From contig NZ_BCNT01000001.1 of NCBI RefSeq assembly GCF_001544075.1, positions 646,386 to 710,385 on the forward strand: a stretch of DNA of 64,000 nt, written 5' to 3'. The notes under the pieces were generated by a model, which was not told the origin of the DNA, did not search any database, and saw only the letters and a program-made list of their open reading frames with translations. Both the position numbers and the translations under genes were made by a program. Below are positions 20,933 to 30,176 of this stretch, piece by piece (position 1 is the stretch's first letter; every line of letters starts with the position of its first letter). Origin of the DNA: Comamonas terrae. GTDB taxonomy: Bacteria; Pseudomonadota; Gammaproteobacteria; Burkholderiales; Burkholderiaceae_C.

Positions 20933-20936
<4 letters not shown>
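19365..20936 (-). CDS. rluB: 23S rRNA pseudouridine synthase RluB with long N- and C-terminal extensions
   Basis: 523 residues, far longer than the 290 of E. coli RluB. The layout is a Lys/Ala/Pro-rich basic and then acidic N-terminus (1-150), an S4 RNA-binding domain (about 158-205; [20 protein letters not shown]) and an RsuA-type catalytic domain with [13 protein letters not shown] near 259 holding the catalytic Asp. A C-terminal Arg/Gly/Asn-rich tail follows (about 400-523; [20 protein letters not shown]). It modifies U2605 of 23S rRNA in known homologues. The ATG overlaps the scpB stop as ATGA. The tails are common in betaproteobacteria and probably bind RNA. Confidence 0.93.
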
Positions 20937-22033
<1,097 letters not shown>

Positions 22034-22217
22034 GGGTGCAGCGTTTCGGGAACGGCTGTCGCACCTCTATCCGGTGGGACGCCAAATCAAAGAAGAGAGG
22101 AAGCGCCCAGAAGATGCCACGCAGAGATGGTCATACGGTTTGTGCAAATCCGGTTCAGGCAAGACATTTGCCCTGGGGCGCTGTCTTCGGCGCGGCCTTG
22201 CTTGCACAAGCCCTGGG

Positions 22218-23306
22218 TCAGAGGCTTTCCTGCAGATTGTAACGCAGACCCCAATTTTCCAGGGCGCTCGCCATATCCGGCGGCAAGGGAGCATGCAGGA
22301 CCAGCGGCTTTTGCGACATCGGATGGACGAAGGCGAGCCTGAACGCATGCAGGGCCTGGCGCTCCAGCCCGCCCTCGGGCCGGCCGCCATATACGGCATC
22401 GGCCACCAGCGGGTGCGAGAGCGAAGCCATGTGCACGCGAATCTGGTGGGTCCGCCCGGTATGCAGCGTGCAGCGCACCAGGCAGTGCTGCGCATCTCCG
22501 GCCAGCCAGTCGAAGTCGGTACGCGCCGGCTTGCCCGGGTGCTGCGCCATGTCCACCACCGCCATGCGCAGGCGGTTGCGCGGATCGCGGCCTATGGGCG
22601 CATCGACTTCGCGATGCCTGCGCGGCCCCCAGCCCTTGCCCGGCACATGGGCGATGGCCAGGTACTGCCGGCTCACGTCGCGCGCCGCGATCATCTTGAC
22701 CAGCGCATCCATGGTCGCGCGGTTGCGCGCCACCACCATCAAGCCGCTGGTGTCCTTGTCCAGCCGGTGGACGATGCCCGCGCGCGGCACCTGCCGCGCC
22801 TTTTCGTCGCGCGCCAGCAGGCCGTTGAGCAGCGTCCCCGTCCAGTTGCCGGGCGCCGGGTGCACCACCAGGCCCGCAGGCTTGTTGACCACCAGCAGGT
22901 CGTCATCCTCGTAGACCACTTCCAGCGTCATGGCTTCGGGCTGGAAGGCCATGCTTTGCTGGGTCGGGCGCATTTCCACCCGCAGCCGGTCGCCGGCGCC
23001 TACCTTGGCCGAGGATTTGGTCAGCACCTTGCCGTTCAGGGTCACGGCACCATCGGCCAGCAACTGCTGCAGATAGCTGCGCGAGAACTCGCTCACGCCC
23101 GATGCCAGGACCTTGTCCACGCGCTGGCCATGCTCGCCGGCGCCCACGGTCAGCTCGCGGATTTCCGGCGCGGCGCCGGCCGCCGCATCATCGGCTACCT
23201 CGTCGTCCCCGGACTCCTCCCAGCCTGGCTCGGCTTGCCGGGCCTCAAAAGACACAAGCCCCTGCGGGGCAGGGGCTTGCGAGGCTTTCTTGCGTTGGCC
23301 AGCCAT
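22218..23306 (-). CDS. rluD: RluA-family pseudouridine synthase (RluD-like)
   Basis: 362 residues. A low-complexity acidic N-terminus (about 1-50) precedes an S4 domain (about 58-105; GQRVDKVLASGVSEFSRSYL) and an RluA catalytic domain with HRLDKDTSGLMVVARN holding the catalytic Asp. HTGRTHQIRVHMASLSHPLV lies near residue 285. The length and S4 domain fit RluD, which modifies helix 69 of 23S rRNA, but RluC cannot be excluded by eye. It starts at ATG 23306, 2 nt after the nlpD stop; a TTG two codons upstream would overlap nlpD. A strong hairpin lies inside its first 20 codons. Confidence 0.88.
   Translation of the reverse strand: MAGQRKKASQAPAPQGLVSFEARQAEPGWEESGDDEVADDAAAGAAPEIRELTVGAGEHGQRVDKVLASGVSEFSRSYLQQLLADGAVTLNGKVLTKSSAKVGAGDRLRVEMRPTQQSMAFQPEAMTLEVVYEDDDLLVVNKPAGLVVHPAPGNWTGTLLNGLLARDEKARQVPRAGIVHRLDKDTSGLMVVARNRATMDALVKMIAARDVSRQYLAIAHVPGKGWGPRRHREVDAPIGRDPRNRLRMAVVDMAQHPGKPARTDFDWLAGDAQHCLVRCTLHTGRTHQIRVHMASLSHPLVADAVYGGRPEGGLERQALHAFRLAFVHPMSQKPLVLHAPLPPDMASALENWGLRYNLQESL
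23255..23279 (-). terminator. Terminator-like hairpin inside the 5' end of rluD
   Basis: Perfect 10-base arms CAAGCCCCTG and CAGGGGCTTG with a 5-nt loop, read on the minus strand. They are followed by TGTCTTTTG, a weak T-rich stretch. The hairpin lies 30-54 nt after the nlpD stop and within codons 10-17 of rluD. It may end part of the surE-pcm-nlpD transcripts or block rluD translation. Confidence 0.5.
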
Positions 23307-23308
23307 GC

Positions 23309-24166
23309 TCAACGCGAAGGCAGATAGCGCGCGGGGTCGACAGGCTTGCCCTGGCGGCGCACTTCGAAGTGCAGCTTCACGCGATCGGCGTCGGTGCTGC
23401 CCATCTCGGCAATCTTCTGGCCCTTCTTCACCGTCTGGTCTTCCTTGACCAGCAGCGACTGGTTGTGGGCATAGGCCGTCAGATAGGTGTTGTTGTGCTT
23501 GAGGATGATGAGGTTGCCATAGCCGCGCAGGCCGGCACCCGCATACACCACGCGGCCGTCGGCCGCGGCGACCACGGGATCGCCGGCCTTGCCGCCGATG
23601 TCGAAGCCCTTGTTGCGCGCCTCGTCGAAGCCCGCGATCAGCGTACCGCTGGCCGGCCAGATGAAGTCCACATCGTCGGCGCCCTTGGCTGCCGGCGCAG
23701 GCGTCGGTGCGGCCACAGGCGTGGGCGCCGGCGTTGCCGTGCTGGAGCTGCCGGCGCTGCTGGAACTGCCGATGGGCGTCACCACCACCGGGGCCACGCC
23801 GCGGCCCGACGTCGATCCGCTCGATGCCACGGCGGTGCCCGTGCTTCCAGGCGGCACCACGCGCACGACCTGGCCCACCTCGATCACATTGGGATTGTCG
23901 AGATTGTTCCAGCGTGCAATGTCTTTCCAGCTCTGGCCATGCTCCAGGCCGATCTTGATCAGCGTGTCGCCAGGCTTGATCGTGTAATAACCGGGCTTGC
24001 CGGCGTTTTCTGCACCGGGCAAGGGTTTATCCATCCCGGAAGCGGAGGAGGCCGACTGTCCGCGGTCCTCCACAGGAGCCCTGTTTGCCTGGGTCGAGCA
24101 GCCGGCCAGGATCACACCTGCCAGAACAACCGTGCCCCAAGCCCCAAGACTTCGCGTTACCAACAT
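23309..24166 (-). CDS. nlpD: NlpD-like lipoprotein: LysM plus M23 (LytM) domain
   Basis: 285 residues. The signal peptide ends in lipobox VILAGCSTQ. A LysM peptidoglycan-binding domain is at about 60-105 (YYTIKPGDTLIKIGLEHGQS), then a Ser/Thr/Pro/Ala-rich linker and a LytM domain at 165-285. The LytM metal ligands look degenerate. GFDIGGKAGDPVVAA has Phe-Asp-Ile where active enzymes have H-x-x-x-D, while KLHFEVR keeps one His. This matches activator-type NlpD/EnvC proteins that switch on amidases rather than cutting the wall themselves. It lies 14 nt after pcm and has an AAGGG site. Confidence 0.92.
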   Translation of the reverse strand: MLVTRSLGAWGTVVLAGVILAGCSTQANRAPVEDRGQSASSASGMDKPLPGAENAGKPGYYTIKPGDTLIKIGLEHGQSWKDIARWNNLDNPNVIEVGQVVRVVPPGSTGTAVASSGSTSGRGVAPVVVTPIGSSSSAGSSSTATPAPTPVAAPTPAPAAKGADDVDFIWPASGTLIAGFDEARNKGFDIGGKAGDPVVAAADGRVVYAGAGLRGYGNLIILKHNNTYLTAYAHNQSLLVKEDQTVKKGQKIAEMGSTDADRVKLHFEVRRQGKPVDPARYLPSR

Positions 24167-24180
24167 AAGCTTTTTCCCTT

Positions 24181-24978
24181 CTAGGCGATCCCCGATTTTA
24201 GAGGGACAAAATTCACTGCTTCCAAAATTGACTGCTTAAATCCATGTGAACTCTTGTCAATCACCAGCAGTGCCTGCTTGCCGTCGCCGACCACGACCGG
24301 CGCCACCAGGCGTCCACCCACGGCGAGCTGGTCGCACCAGGCATCGGGGATGGAATTGCCGCCTGCTGCAGAAATAATGCCGGCATAAGGCGCGCCGTTG
24401 ACAAAACCCTGCATGCCATCGCCCAGGATGAGATGCACATTGGTCAGTCGCCAAGGACGCAGATTATGGCGGGCCTTTTCGTGCAGCCCGCGCAGGCGCT
24501 CGATCGAATACACCTCGCGGGCCACCCGGGACAGCACGGCCGCCTGGTAGCCGCAGCCGGTGCCGATCTCCAGCACCCGGCCCAGGCCGGACCTGGCGGC
24601 CTCCGAGCCCAGCAGCAGCTCCACCATGCGGGCCACCACGCTGGGCTTGGAAATGGTCTGCCCGAGCCCTATGGGCAGGCTGGTGTCCTCGTAGGCCTGG
24701 TTGACCAGGGCGCTGTCCACAAAGCGATGGCGCTCCACGCTGGCCATGGCATGCAGCACGCCGGGATGGGTGATGCCTGCGGCCTCCAGGCGCTGCGCCA
24801 TGCGCACCCGCACCGCAGCGGAGTCCAGCCCGACGCCCACGGCCGGCGCGGGCGAGCGGGCGGCCACCGGGGCCGCGGGCGAACGCGCCAGCACGGGTTT
24901 CGCGATGGCGGCCTGCGGCTGCGCCGAGCGCGCAACCCAGCCCGGCATCGGGGAAGAGGCAGAGCGGCGTTCGTTCAC
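24181..24978 (-). CDS. pcm: Protein-L-isoaspartate O-methyltransferase
   Basis: 265 residues, with an extra N-terminal Ala/Pro/Arg-rich segment of about 55 residues before the core. The SAM-binding motif is VLEIGTGCGYQAAVLS near 137, preceded by GQTISKPSVVARM (substrate loop). It repairs isoaspartyl damage in proteins by methylation. The start is GTG, overlapping the surE stop as GTGA. surE-pcm-nlpD is the classic order. The long N-terminal extension is variable sequence, so a later start cannot be fully ruled out, but the overlap favours this one. Confidence 0.94.
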   Translation of the reverse strand: MNERRSASSPMPGWVARSAQPQAAIAKPVLARSPAAPVAARSPAPAVGVGLDSAAVRVRMAQRLEAAGITHPGVLHAMASVERHRFVDSALVNQAYEDTSLPIGLGQTISKPSVVARMVELLLGSEAARSGLGRVLEIGTGCGYQAAVLSRVAREVYSIERLRGLHEKARHNLRPWRLTNVHLILGDGMQGFVNGAPYAGIISAAGGNSIPDAWCDQLAVGGRLVAPVVVGDGKQALLVIDKSSHGFKQSILEAVNFVPLKSGIA

Positions 24979-25769
24979 TGTGCCCCCGCCTGCGCCTGCG
25001 AGCCCGGCCCTGTTCCCGTGAGCTTGCCGACCGTCTGGGCCCAGTAGCCCAGGCGGTCATGGTCCGTCAGATCGATCTGCAGCGGCGTCATCGAGACATG
25101 GCCGTTGGCCGTGGCATGGAAGTCCGTGCCCTCCACATCGTCCATGGCGGCGCCGGCACTGCCGATCCAGTACATGGTTTCGCCGCGCGGGCTTTGCTGC
25201 ACGATGGCCTTCTCCGCCGCATGGCGGCGCCCGAGGCGGCACAGCTTGACGGGCTTGAGCGCCGACAACGGCATGTTGGGAATGTTCACGTTCAGCAGCC
25301 AGGGCGCCGAGCCGATCAGGTTCTGGGACTGCATGTTCTGCACCAGCTGGCGCGCGGTGGCGGCGGCGGCCTCCAGCTCGCCCCAGCCCTTGTCCACCTG
25401 GGAAAAGGCAATCGACGGGATACCGAAGAGATACCCCTCCATGGCCGCGCCCACCGTGCCCGAATAAATGGTGTCGTCGCCCATGTTGGCGCCATTGTTG
25501 ATGCCCGAGACGACCAGATCGGGCCGGTAGCCGAGCAGCCCGGTCAGCGCGATGTGCACGCAGTCGGCCGGCGTGCCGTTCACATAGCGGAAACCGTTGT
25601 GCGCCTGATGCACGTACAGAGGCGCATTCAGTGTCAGGGCGTTGGATTTGGCGCTGTTGTTGTGCTCCGGCGCCACGACTTCGACGTCGGCCACCGTGCG
25701 CAAGGCCTCGTACAAGGCCACGATGCCAGGGGCCTGGAAGCCATCGTCGTTACAAATAAGAATCTTCAT
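24975..25769 (-). CDS. surE: 5'/3'-nucleotidase SurE
   Basis: 264 residues. The N-terminal metal site MKILICNDDGFQAPGIVALY is intact, and SGINNGANMGDDTIYSGTVG near residue 90 is the second signature. SurE removes phosphate from nucleoside monophosphates and short polyphosphates in stationary phase. It is the first gene of the surE-pcm-nlpD-rluD run and starts with ATG. It is divergent from the quinone oxidoreductase gene, with 139 nt between the starts. Confidence 0.97.
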   Translation of the reverse strand: MKILICNDDGFQAPGIVALYEALRTVADVEVVAPEHNNSAKSNALTLNAPLYVHQAHNGFRYVNGTPADCVHIALTGLLGYRPDLVVSGINNGANMGDDTIYSGTVGAAMEGYLFGIPSIAFSQVDKGWGELEAAAATARQLVQNMQSQNLIGSAPWLLNVNIPNMPLSALKPVKLCRLGRRHAAEKAIVQQSPRGETMYWIGSAGAAMDDVEGTDFHATANGHVSMTPLQIDLTDHDRLGYWAQTVGKLTGTGPGSQAQAGAQ

Positions 25770-25908
25770 GGATACAGCAGGGAATGCAGCGGATTGTAGG
25801 CGGGCAGCTCGTCACCGGTGGGACACGCGGCATTCCCACCACACTTCTATGATCGGCAGCGACATTCCCGGGCCCCTCGGGGCCGTACAGAACCGACAAG
25901 GAGACAAC

Positions 25909-26886
25909 ATGCACGCATGGCTTTGCACCACGCCCACGGGCGTCGACGCTTTGCAATGGTCCGAACTGCCGACACCCGCCCCCGGCCCCGGCCAGGTGCT
26001 GCTGCAGGTCAAGGCAGCCAGCCTGAACTTTCCCGATCTGCTGATCGTGCAGAACAAGTACCAGATCAAGCCTCCCCTGCCCTTTGTGCCGGGCTCCGAA
26101 TACGCGGGCGTGGTGCAGGCCGTGGGGGAAGGTGTCACGCATCTCAAGGTCGGCCAGCATGTGGCCTGCCTGTCGGGCACGGGCGGCTTTGCCACCCACA
26201 CGCTGGCGCCTGCGGCGCTGTGCATGCCGCTGCCCGACAGCTTCAGCTTCGTCGACGCGGCGGCCTTCATCATGACCTATGCGACCTCGCACCACGCCCT
26301 CATCGACCGCGGGCAGCTCAAGCCGGGCGAGACCGTGCTGGTGCTGGGCGCGGCCGGCGGCGTGGGCACGGCAGCCATACAGATTGCCAAGGCCGCGGGC
26401 GCCCGCGTGATCGCGGCGGCGTCCACCGACGAGAAGTGCGCACTGTGCAAAGCCCAGGGAGCCGACGCCACCATCAACTACAGCCAGGGCGACCTGCGCG
26501 AAGCCATCAAGGCGGCCACCGGCGGCAAGGGCCCCGACGTGATCTACGACCCCGTAGGCGGAGACTTCGCCGAGCCGGCCTTCCGCTCCATTGCCTGGCG
26601 CGGCCGCTACCTGATCATCGGCTTTGCCTCGGGCCCGATTCCCTCGCTGCCGCTGAACCTGGCCCTGCTCAAGGGCGCTTCGCTGGTCGGCGTGTTCTGG
26701 GGCGATTTCGCCAAGCGCGAGCCGCAGAACAACGCCGCCATGATGCAGGAGCTGGCCCAGTGGTACGCCCAGGACAGGATCAAGCCGGTGATCGACCGCA
26801 CCATGCCCATGGGCGAACTGCACGCTGCCTATGCGCGCATGGGCTCGCGCCAGGTACAGGGCAAGCTGGTCCTGGTCAACGACTGA
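25909..26886 (+). CDS. NADPH:quinone oxidoreductase family, zinc-free MDR protein
   Basis: 325 residues from ATG 25909, with AAGGAGAC just before it. An N-terminal GroES-like domain (PGSEYAGVVQAVGEGV near 63) is followed by a Rossmann domain with VLGAAGGVGTAAIQIAKAAG near 145. It lacks the zinc-binding Cys cluster of alcohol dehydrogenases. The family reduces quinones or enoyl substrates with NADPH; the actual substrate is unknown. The open frame extends upstream, but the AAGGAG site and family start fix the N-terminus. Confidence 0.92.
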   Translation: MHAWLCTTPTGVDALQWSELPTPAPGPGQVLLQVKAASLNFPDLLIVQNKYQIKPPLPFVPGSEYAGVVQAVGEGVTHLKVGQHVACLSGTGGFATHTLAPAALCMPLPDSFSFVDAAAFIMTYATSHHALIDRGQLKPGETVLVLGAAGGVGTAAIQIAKAAGARVIAAASTDEKCALCKAQGADATINYSQGDLREAIKAATGGKGPDVIYDPVGGDFAEPAFRSIAWRGRYLIIGFASGPIPSLPLNLALLKGASLVGVFWGDFAKREPQNNAAMMQELAQWYAQDRIKPVIDRTMPMGELHAAYARMGSRQVQGKLVLVND

Positions 26887-26902
26887 GCACCTGCAGCGCA
26901 AG

Positions 26903-26936
26903 CGGCCGACCGGCACGCCACGGTGCCGGTCGGCCG
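26903..26936 (+). terminator. Strong hairpin after the quinone oxidoreductase gene
   Basis: Perfect 14-base arms CGGCCGACCGGCAC and GTGCCGGTCGGCCG around a 6-nt loop, 17 nt past the stop. No T-run follows, so it is either a weak terminator or an mRNA-stabilising end. Confidence 0.55.
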
Positions 26937-27002
26937 TACAGCCCCCCAGGCAGGCGATACTGCACGCCATACCAAGCCCACCAAGCACCTGGAGGTGCTG
27001 CC

Positions 27003-28613
27003 ATGCCCTGCCTGCCCTGCCTATCCGTCCCTTTTTCAGACCGTCGCCGCTTCCTGTTGGCCGGCGGCCTGGCCACAGCCATCGGCGCTCTGCCGGCCTG
27101 GGCTCGCCAGGGCGAGAGAATCCGCCACAACCCATTCACGCTGGGCGTGGCCAGCGGCGACCCGGAGCCGGACAACGTGCTGCTCTGGACCCGGCTCACG
27201 CCGCCGCTGGCAGGTCTGGGCGAGATGGACGCCCCGGCCCTGCCGCCGCTCAAGCTGCGCTGGGAACTGGCCCATGACGAGGGCTTCACTCGCATCGTCG
27301 ACCAGGGCGAGGCCATGGCGCTGCCGCAATGGGGCCATGCGGTCCATGTGCAGGTCAACGGCCTGGCGCCCGACCGCTGGTACCACTACCGCTTCATGCT
27401 GGGCGATGCCGCCAGCGCCACCGGCCGCTGCCGCACGGCGCCGGCCGCGCATGCCAGGGTTTCGCGCCTGCGCCTGGCCTATGCCTCCTGCCAGCGCTGG
27501 GAGCACGGCTACTACGCGGCCTGGGCCCAGGTGGCGCAGGATGCGCCGGACATGGTGCTGTTCCTGGGAGACTACATCTATGAATACGCCACCCCGGCCA
27601 TGACCCTGGGGCTGGCACGCACCCAGCCGCTGCGCACGGCCCAGACCCTGGGCGACTACCGCGACCGCTATGCCCTGCACAAGAGCGACCCGCAGTTGCA
27701 GGCTGCCCATGCGGCCTGCAACTGGGCCGTCATCTGGGACGACCATGAAGTCGAAAACGACTACGCCTCCGACAACGGGCGCGGCGATCCGGCCCGGTTC
27801 CTGGCCCGCCGCATGGCGGCCTGGCAGGCGTTCTACGAGAACATGCCGCTGCGCGCCCCGGTCCTGCAGCGCAGCTTCCAGGGACTGTCGCTGTACCGCG
27901 ACCTGCGCTGGGGCAATCTGGTGCGCCTGCATTTGCTCGACGGGCGCCAGTACCGCGGCATCCAGGCCTGCCGCGCCCCTGGGCAGACCGATGCGGGCTC
28001 GGTCCTGCCGCAGGAATGCGCCCAGCTAGACGATCCCGCGCGCAGCTTTCTCGGCTGGGAGCAGGAGCAATGGCTGTACCGGCAGCTGCAGGGCGACGGC
28101 CAGGGCAAGGCCCAGGCGCCCATCTGGAGCGTGCTGGCGCAGACCACGCTGTTCAGCACGCGCCGCTATCCCTCCGGCAAGCAGTCCACCGACAGCTGGG
28201 ACGGCTATCCTGCGGCGCGCCAGCGCCTGGTCCAGCAGATCGCCCAGAGCGCGCCGCGCAACAGCGTGCTGCTGGGCGGCGACATCCATCAGAACTATGT
28301 GTGCGCGGTGCCGCTGCAGGCCCACCTGGCCCCCGACAAGGCCAATCCGGTGATCGCCAGCGAATTCTGCGGCACCTCCATCAGCTCGCGCAGCGGCACC
28401 ACGCAGGCCAAGGTCGATGCCGTGGTCGCCCACAACCCCCAGGTGCTGTTCGCGCGCTGCGAGGAACGCGGCTACGGCCTGGCCGAGATCACGCCCCAGC
28501 GCTGGAACAACGAGCTGCGCGCCGTGGCCAATCCGCTGCGCGCCGACAGCCCCATCTACACGCTGGCGAAATTCACGGTCGAGGACCGGCGAGCCGGCCC
28601 GCAGGCCGCCTAA
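27003..28613 (+). CDS. phoD: PhoD-type alkaline phosphatase, Tat-exported
   Basis: 536 residues from ATG 27003. A Tat signal is clear (SDRRRFLLAGGLATAIGALP). A PhoD N-terminal beta domain follows (NPFTLGVASGDPEPDNVLLW). The catalytic region contains LAYASCQRWEHGYYAAWAQV, FLGDYIYEYATPA and IWDDHEVENDY, with the Asp and His metal ligands, and LLGGDIHQNYVC near 425. PhoD enzymes are calcium/iron phosphodiesterase-phosphatases that scavenge organic phosphate or act on teichoic-like polymers. No Pho box was recognised upstream. It stands alone between qor and map on the same strand. Confidence 0.93.
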   Translation: MPCLPCLSVPFSDRRRFLLAGGLATAIGALPAWARQGERIRHNPFTLGVASGDPEPDNVLLWTRLTPPLAGLGEMDAPALPPLKLRWELAHDEGFTRIVDQGEAMALPQWGHAVHVQVNGLAPDRWYHYRFMLGDAASATGRCRTAPAAHARVSRLRLAYASCQRWEHGYYAAWAQVAQDAPDMVLFLGDYIYEYATPAMTLGLARTQPLRTAQTLGDYRDRYALHKSDPQLQAAHAACNWAVIWDDHEVENDYASDNGRGDPARFLARRMAAWQAFYENMPLRAPVLQRSFQGLSLYRDLRWGNLVRLHLLDGRQYRGIQACRAPGQTDAGSVLPQECAQLDDPARSFLGWEQEQWLYRQLQGDGQGKAQAPIWSVLAQTTLFSTRRYPSGKQSTDSWDGYPAARQRLVQQIAQSAPRNSVLLGGDIHQNYVCAVPLQAHLAPDKANPVIASEFCGTSISSRSGTTQAKVDAVVAHNPQVLFARCEERGYGLAEITPQRWNNELRAVANPLRADSPIYTLAKFTVEDRRAGPQAA

Positions 28614-28785
28614 GAACGTGTTCACGATCTGCGAGCGCCTGACCGCCGGCAGTGGAAAACGCAAAACTCCTATGATGCGGGTCCATGGCAATCGTCAACA
28701 CCCCGGCCCATCTGCGTCCGCAGCAGATCCATTTTTTCCGTGCAGCCTGCGGCTGCATCGCCGAACACCGTGCCGGAGGTGCGCA

Positions 28786-29592
28786 ATGAAGCGCGGCAAG
28801 CAACGCAGCATTCCCCTGCACGGGCCCGACGAGATTGCGCTTTCGCGCACGGCCGGCGGGCTGGCCGCCCGTGTGCTGGCCATGCTCACCCCCCATGTGC
28901 AGCCGGGTGTCAGCACCGAAAAGCTGGACCGGCTCTGCCATGACTACATCGTGGACGAGCTGCACTGCACGCCCACCAACGTCGGCTACTACGGCTTTCC
29001 CAAGACGGTGTGCACCTCCGTCAACCATGTGGTCTGCCACGGCATCCCGGATGCCAAGCAGATTCTCAAGGACGGGGACATCGTGAACGTGGACGTGGCC
29101 GTGACCACGCCCGAAGGCTGGATCGGCGACACCAGCCGCATGTACTACGTGGGCCAGCCCGGCAGCCAGGCCAGGCGCCTCGTCGACACCACCTACGAGG
29201 CCCTGCTGGCGGGCATACGCGCCGTGCGCCCCGGCGCCACCCTGGGCGACATAGGCCACGCCATCCAGAGCGTGGCCCAGCGCGAGCGCTTCAGCGTGGT
29301 GCGCGAATACTGCGGCCACGGCATCGGCAAGGTCTACCACGACGAGCCCCAGGTGCTGCACTACGGTACGCCGGGTCAGGGGCTGGTGCTGCAGACGGGC
29401 ATGATTTTCACGATCGAGCCCATGCTCAATGCCGGCAAGGCCGCCACGCGCGAACTCAGCGACGGCTGGACCGTGATCACCAACGACAAGTCGCTGTCGG
29501 CCCAGTGGGAGCACATGGTGGCCGTGACCGAAACCGGTTTCGAGGTGCTCACCCCGTGGCCCGAGGGCACGGGCAGCTATCCGGCCATCTAG
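28786..29592 (+). CDS. map: Methionine aminopeptidase type I
   Basis: 268 residues. The start ATG follows a GGAGG site at 6-nt spacing. All five metal ligands can be seen: Asp in VNVDVAVT, Asp in GDTSRMYY, His in CGHGIGKVYHDEP, Glu in FTIEPML and Glu in QWEHMVAV. The substrate-side His is in VCHGIPD. It removes the first Met from new proteins. It is not next to rpsB, as map often is, so this may be a second, stand-alone copy; a search of the rest of the genome would tell. The open frame upstream is a chance extension. Confidence 0.95.
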   Translation: MKRGKQRSIPLHGPDEIALSRTAGGLAARVLAMLTPHVQPGVSTEKLDRLCHDYIVDELHCTPTNVGYYGFPKTVCTSVNHVVCHGIPDAKQILKDGDIVNVDVAVTTPEGWIGDTSRMYYVGQPGSQARRLVDTTYEALLAGIRAVRPGATLGDIGHAIQSVAQRERFSVVREYCGHGIGKVYHDEPQVLHYGTPGQGLVLQTGMIFTIEPMLNAGKAATRELSDGWTVITNDKSLSAQWEHMVAVTETGFEVLTPWPEGTGSYPAI

Positions 29593-29647
29593 GCCTTTGC
29601 GGCCTTGCGCCGCCATGGAAGGCCCCCTACTGGGGCGGCGATCCGCA

Positions 29648-29761
29648 TCAGATGTTGGGCGGCATATCCTGGGGCTGCGGCGGAATCTCGCCCGGCGGCA
29701 CATCCTGCGGCTCGTCTATGGGCTGGGGAGTTCCTGGCTGAGGCGTCGTGGCAGTATTCAT
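29648..29761 (-). CDS. Small proline-rich protein, 37 residues
   Basis: The frame reads MNTATTPQPGTPQPIDEPQD, then a Pro-rich stretch, ending DMPPNI. A GGAG site lies 8 nt before the ATG. Eleven prolines and many acidic residues make a disordered peptide. Small Pro-rich proteins of this look are known to me in Burkholderiales, always without function. It is convergent with map and divergent from the SMR gene, whose starts are about 75 nt apart. It may be expressed from the same divergent promoter region. Confidence 0.5.
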   Translation of the reverse strand: MNTATTPQPGTPQPIDEPQDVPPGEIPPQPQDMPPNI

Positions 29762-29836
29762 CGCGCATTCTCCATACCGGCAAGCAGGCTTGCGCACGCA
29801 CCTGCTTGCGCGCAAGTCCTTGTAGATTCAACACCC

Positions 29837-30169
29837 ATGACGAATTACCTGTACCTGGGCCTGGCCATTGTGGCCGAAGTGATTGCCACCTCGTTCCTGG
29901 CCAAGGCCTCGGGCTTCACGCGCCTCGGGCCTACGCTGGTGGCCATCGCGGGCTATGTGGTGGCGTTCTACTTTCTTTCGCTCACGCTGCGCACCGTCCC
30001 CACGGGCGTGGCCTATGCCATCTGGTCGGGCGTGGGCATCGTGCTGGTCTCCGCCGTGGCCTTTTTCTGGCAGGGCCAGCGCCTGGATGCGCCCGCCCTC
30101 GCGGGCATGGGCCTCATCGTTGCCGGCGTGCTGGTCATCAACCTGTTTTCCAAGACCGCCGGCCACTAA
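29837..30169 (+). CDS. Small multidrug resistance (SMR) efflux protein, EmrE/QacE type
   Basis: 110 residues with four membrane helices. The essential Glu14 is present in AIVAEVIATSFLAKASGFT. WSGVGIVLVS in helix 3 is the family's dimer and transport motif (Trp63 region). These proteins exchange protons for lipophilic cations, often quaternary ammonium compounds, and some members export guanidinium. This one cannot be assigned to a subtype by eye. It starts with ATG 29837 and has no partner SMR gene next to it, so it probably works as a homodimer. Confidence 0.93.
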   Translation: MTNYLYLGLAIVAEVIATSFLAKASGFTRLGPTLVAIAGYVVAFYFLSLTLRTVPTGVAYAIWSGVGIVLVSAVAFFWQGQRLDAPALAGMGLIVAGVLVINLFSKTAGH

Positions 30170-30176
30170 AAACCGG

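Noticed and set aside
25818..28613. A single 931-codon frame that appears to fuse a first half to PhoD
   Set aside because: The first 395 codons are the out-of-frame shadow of the quinone oxidoreductase; PhoD starts at 27003 with a Tat signal.
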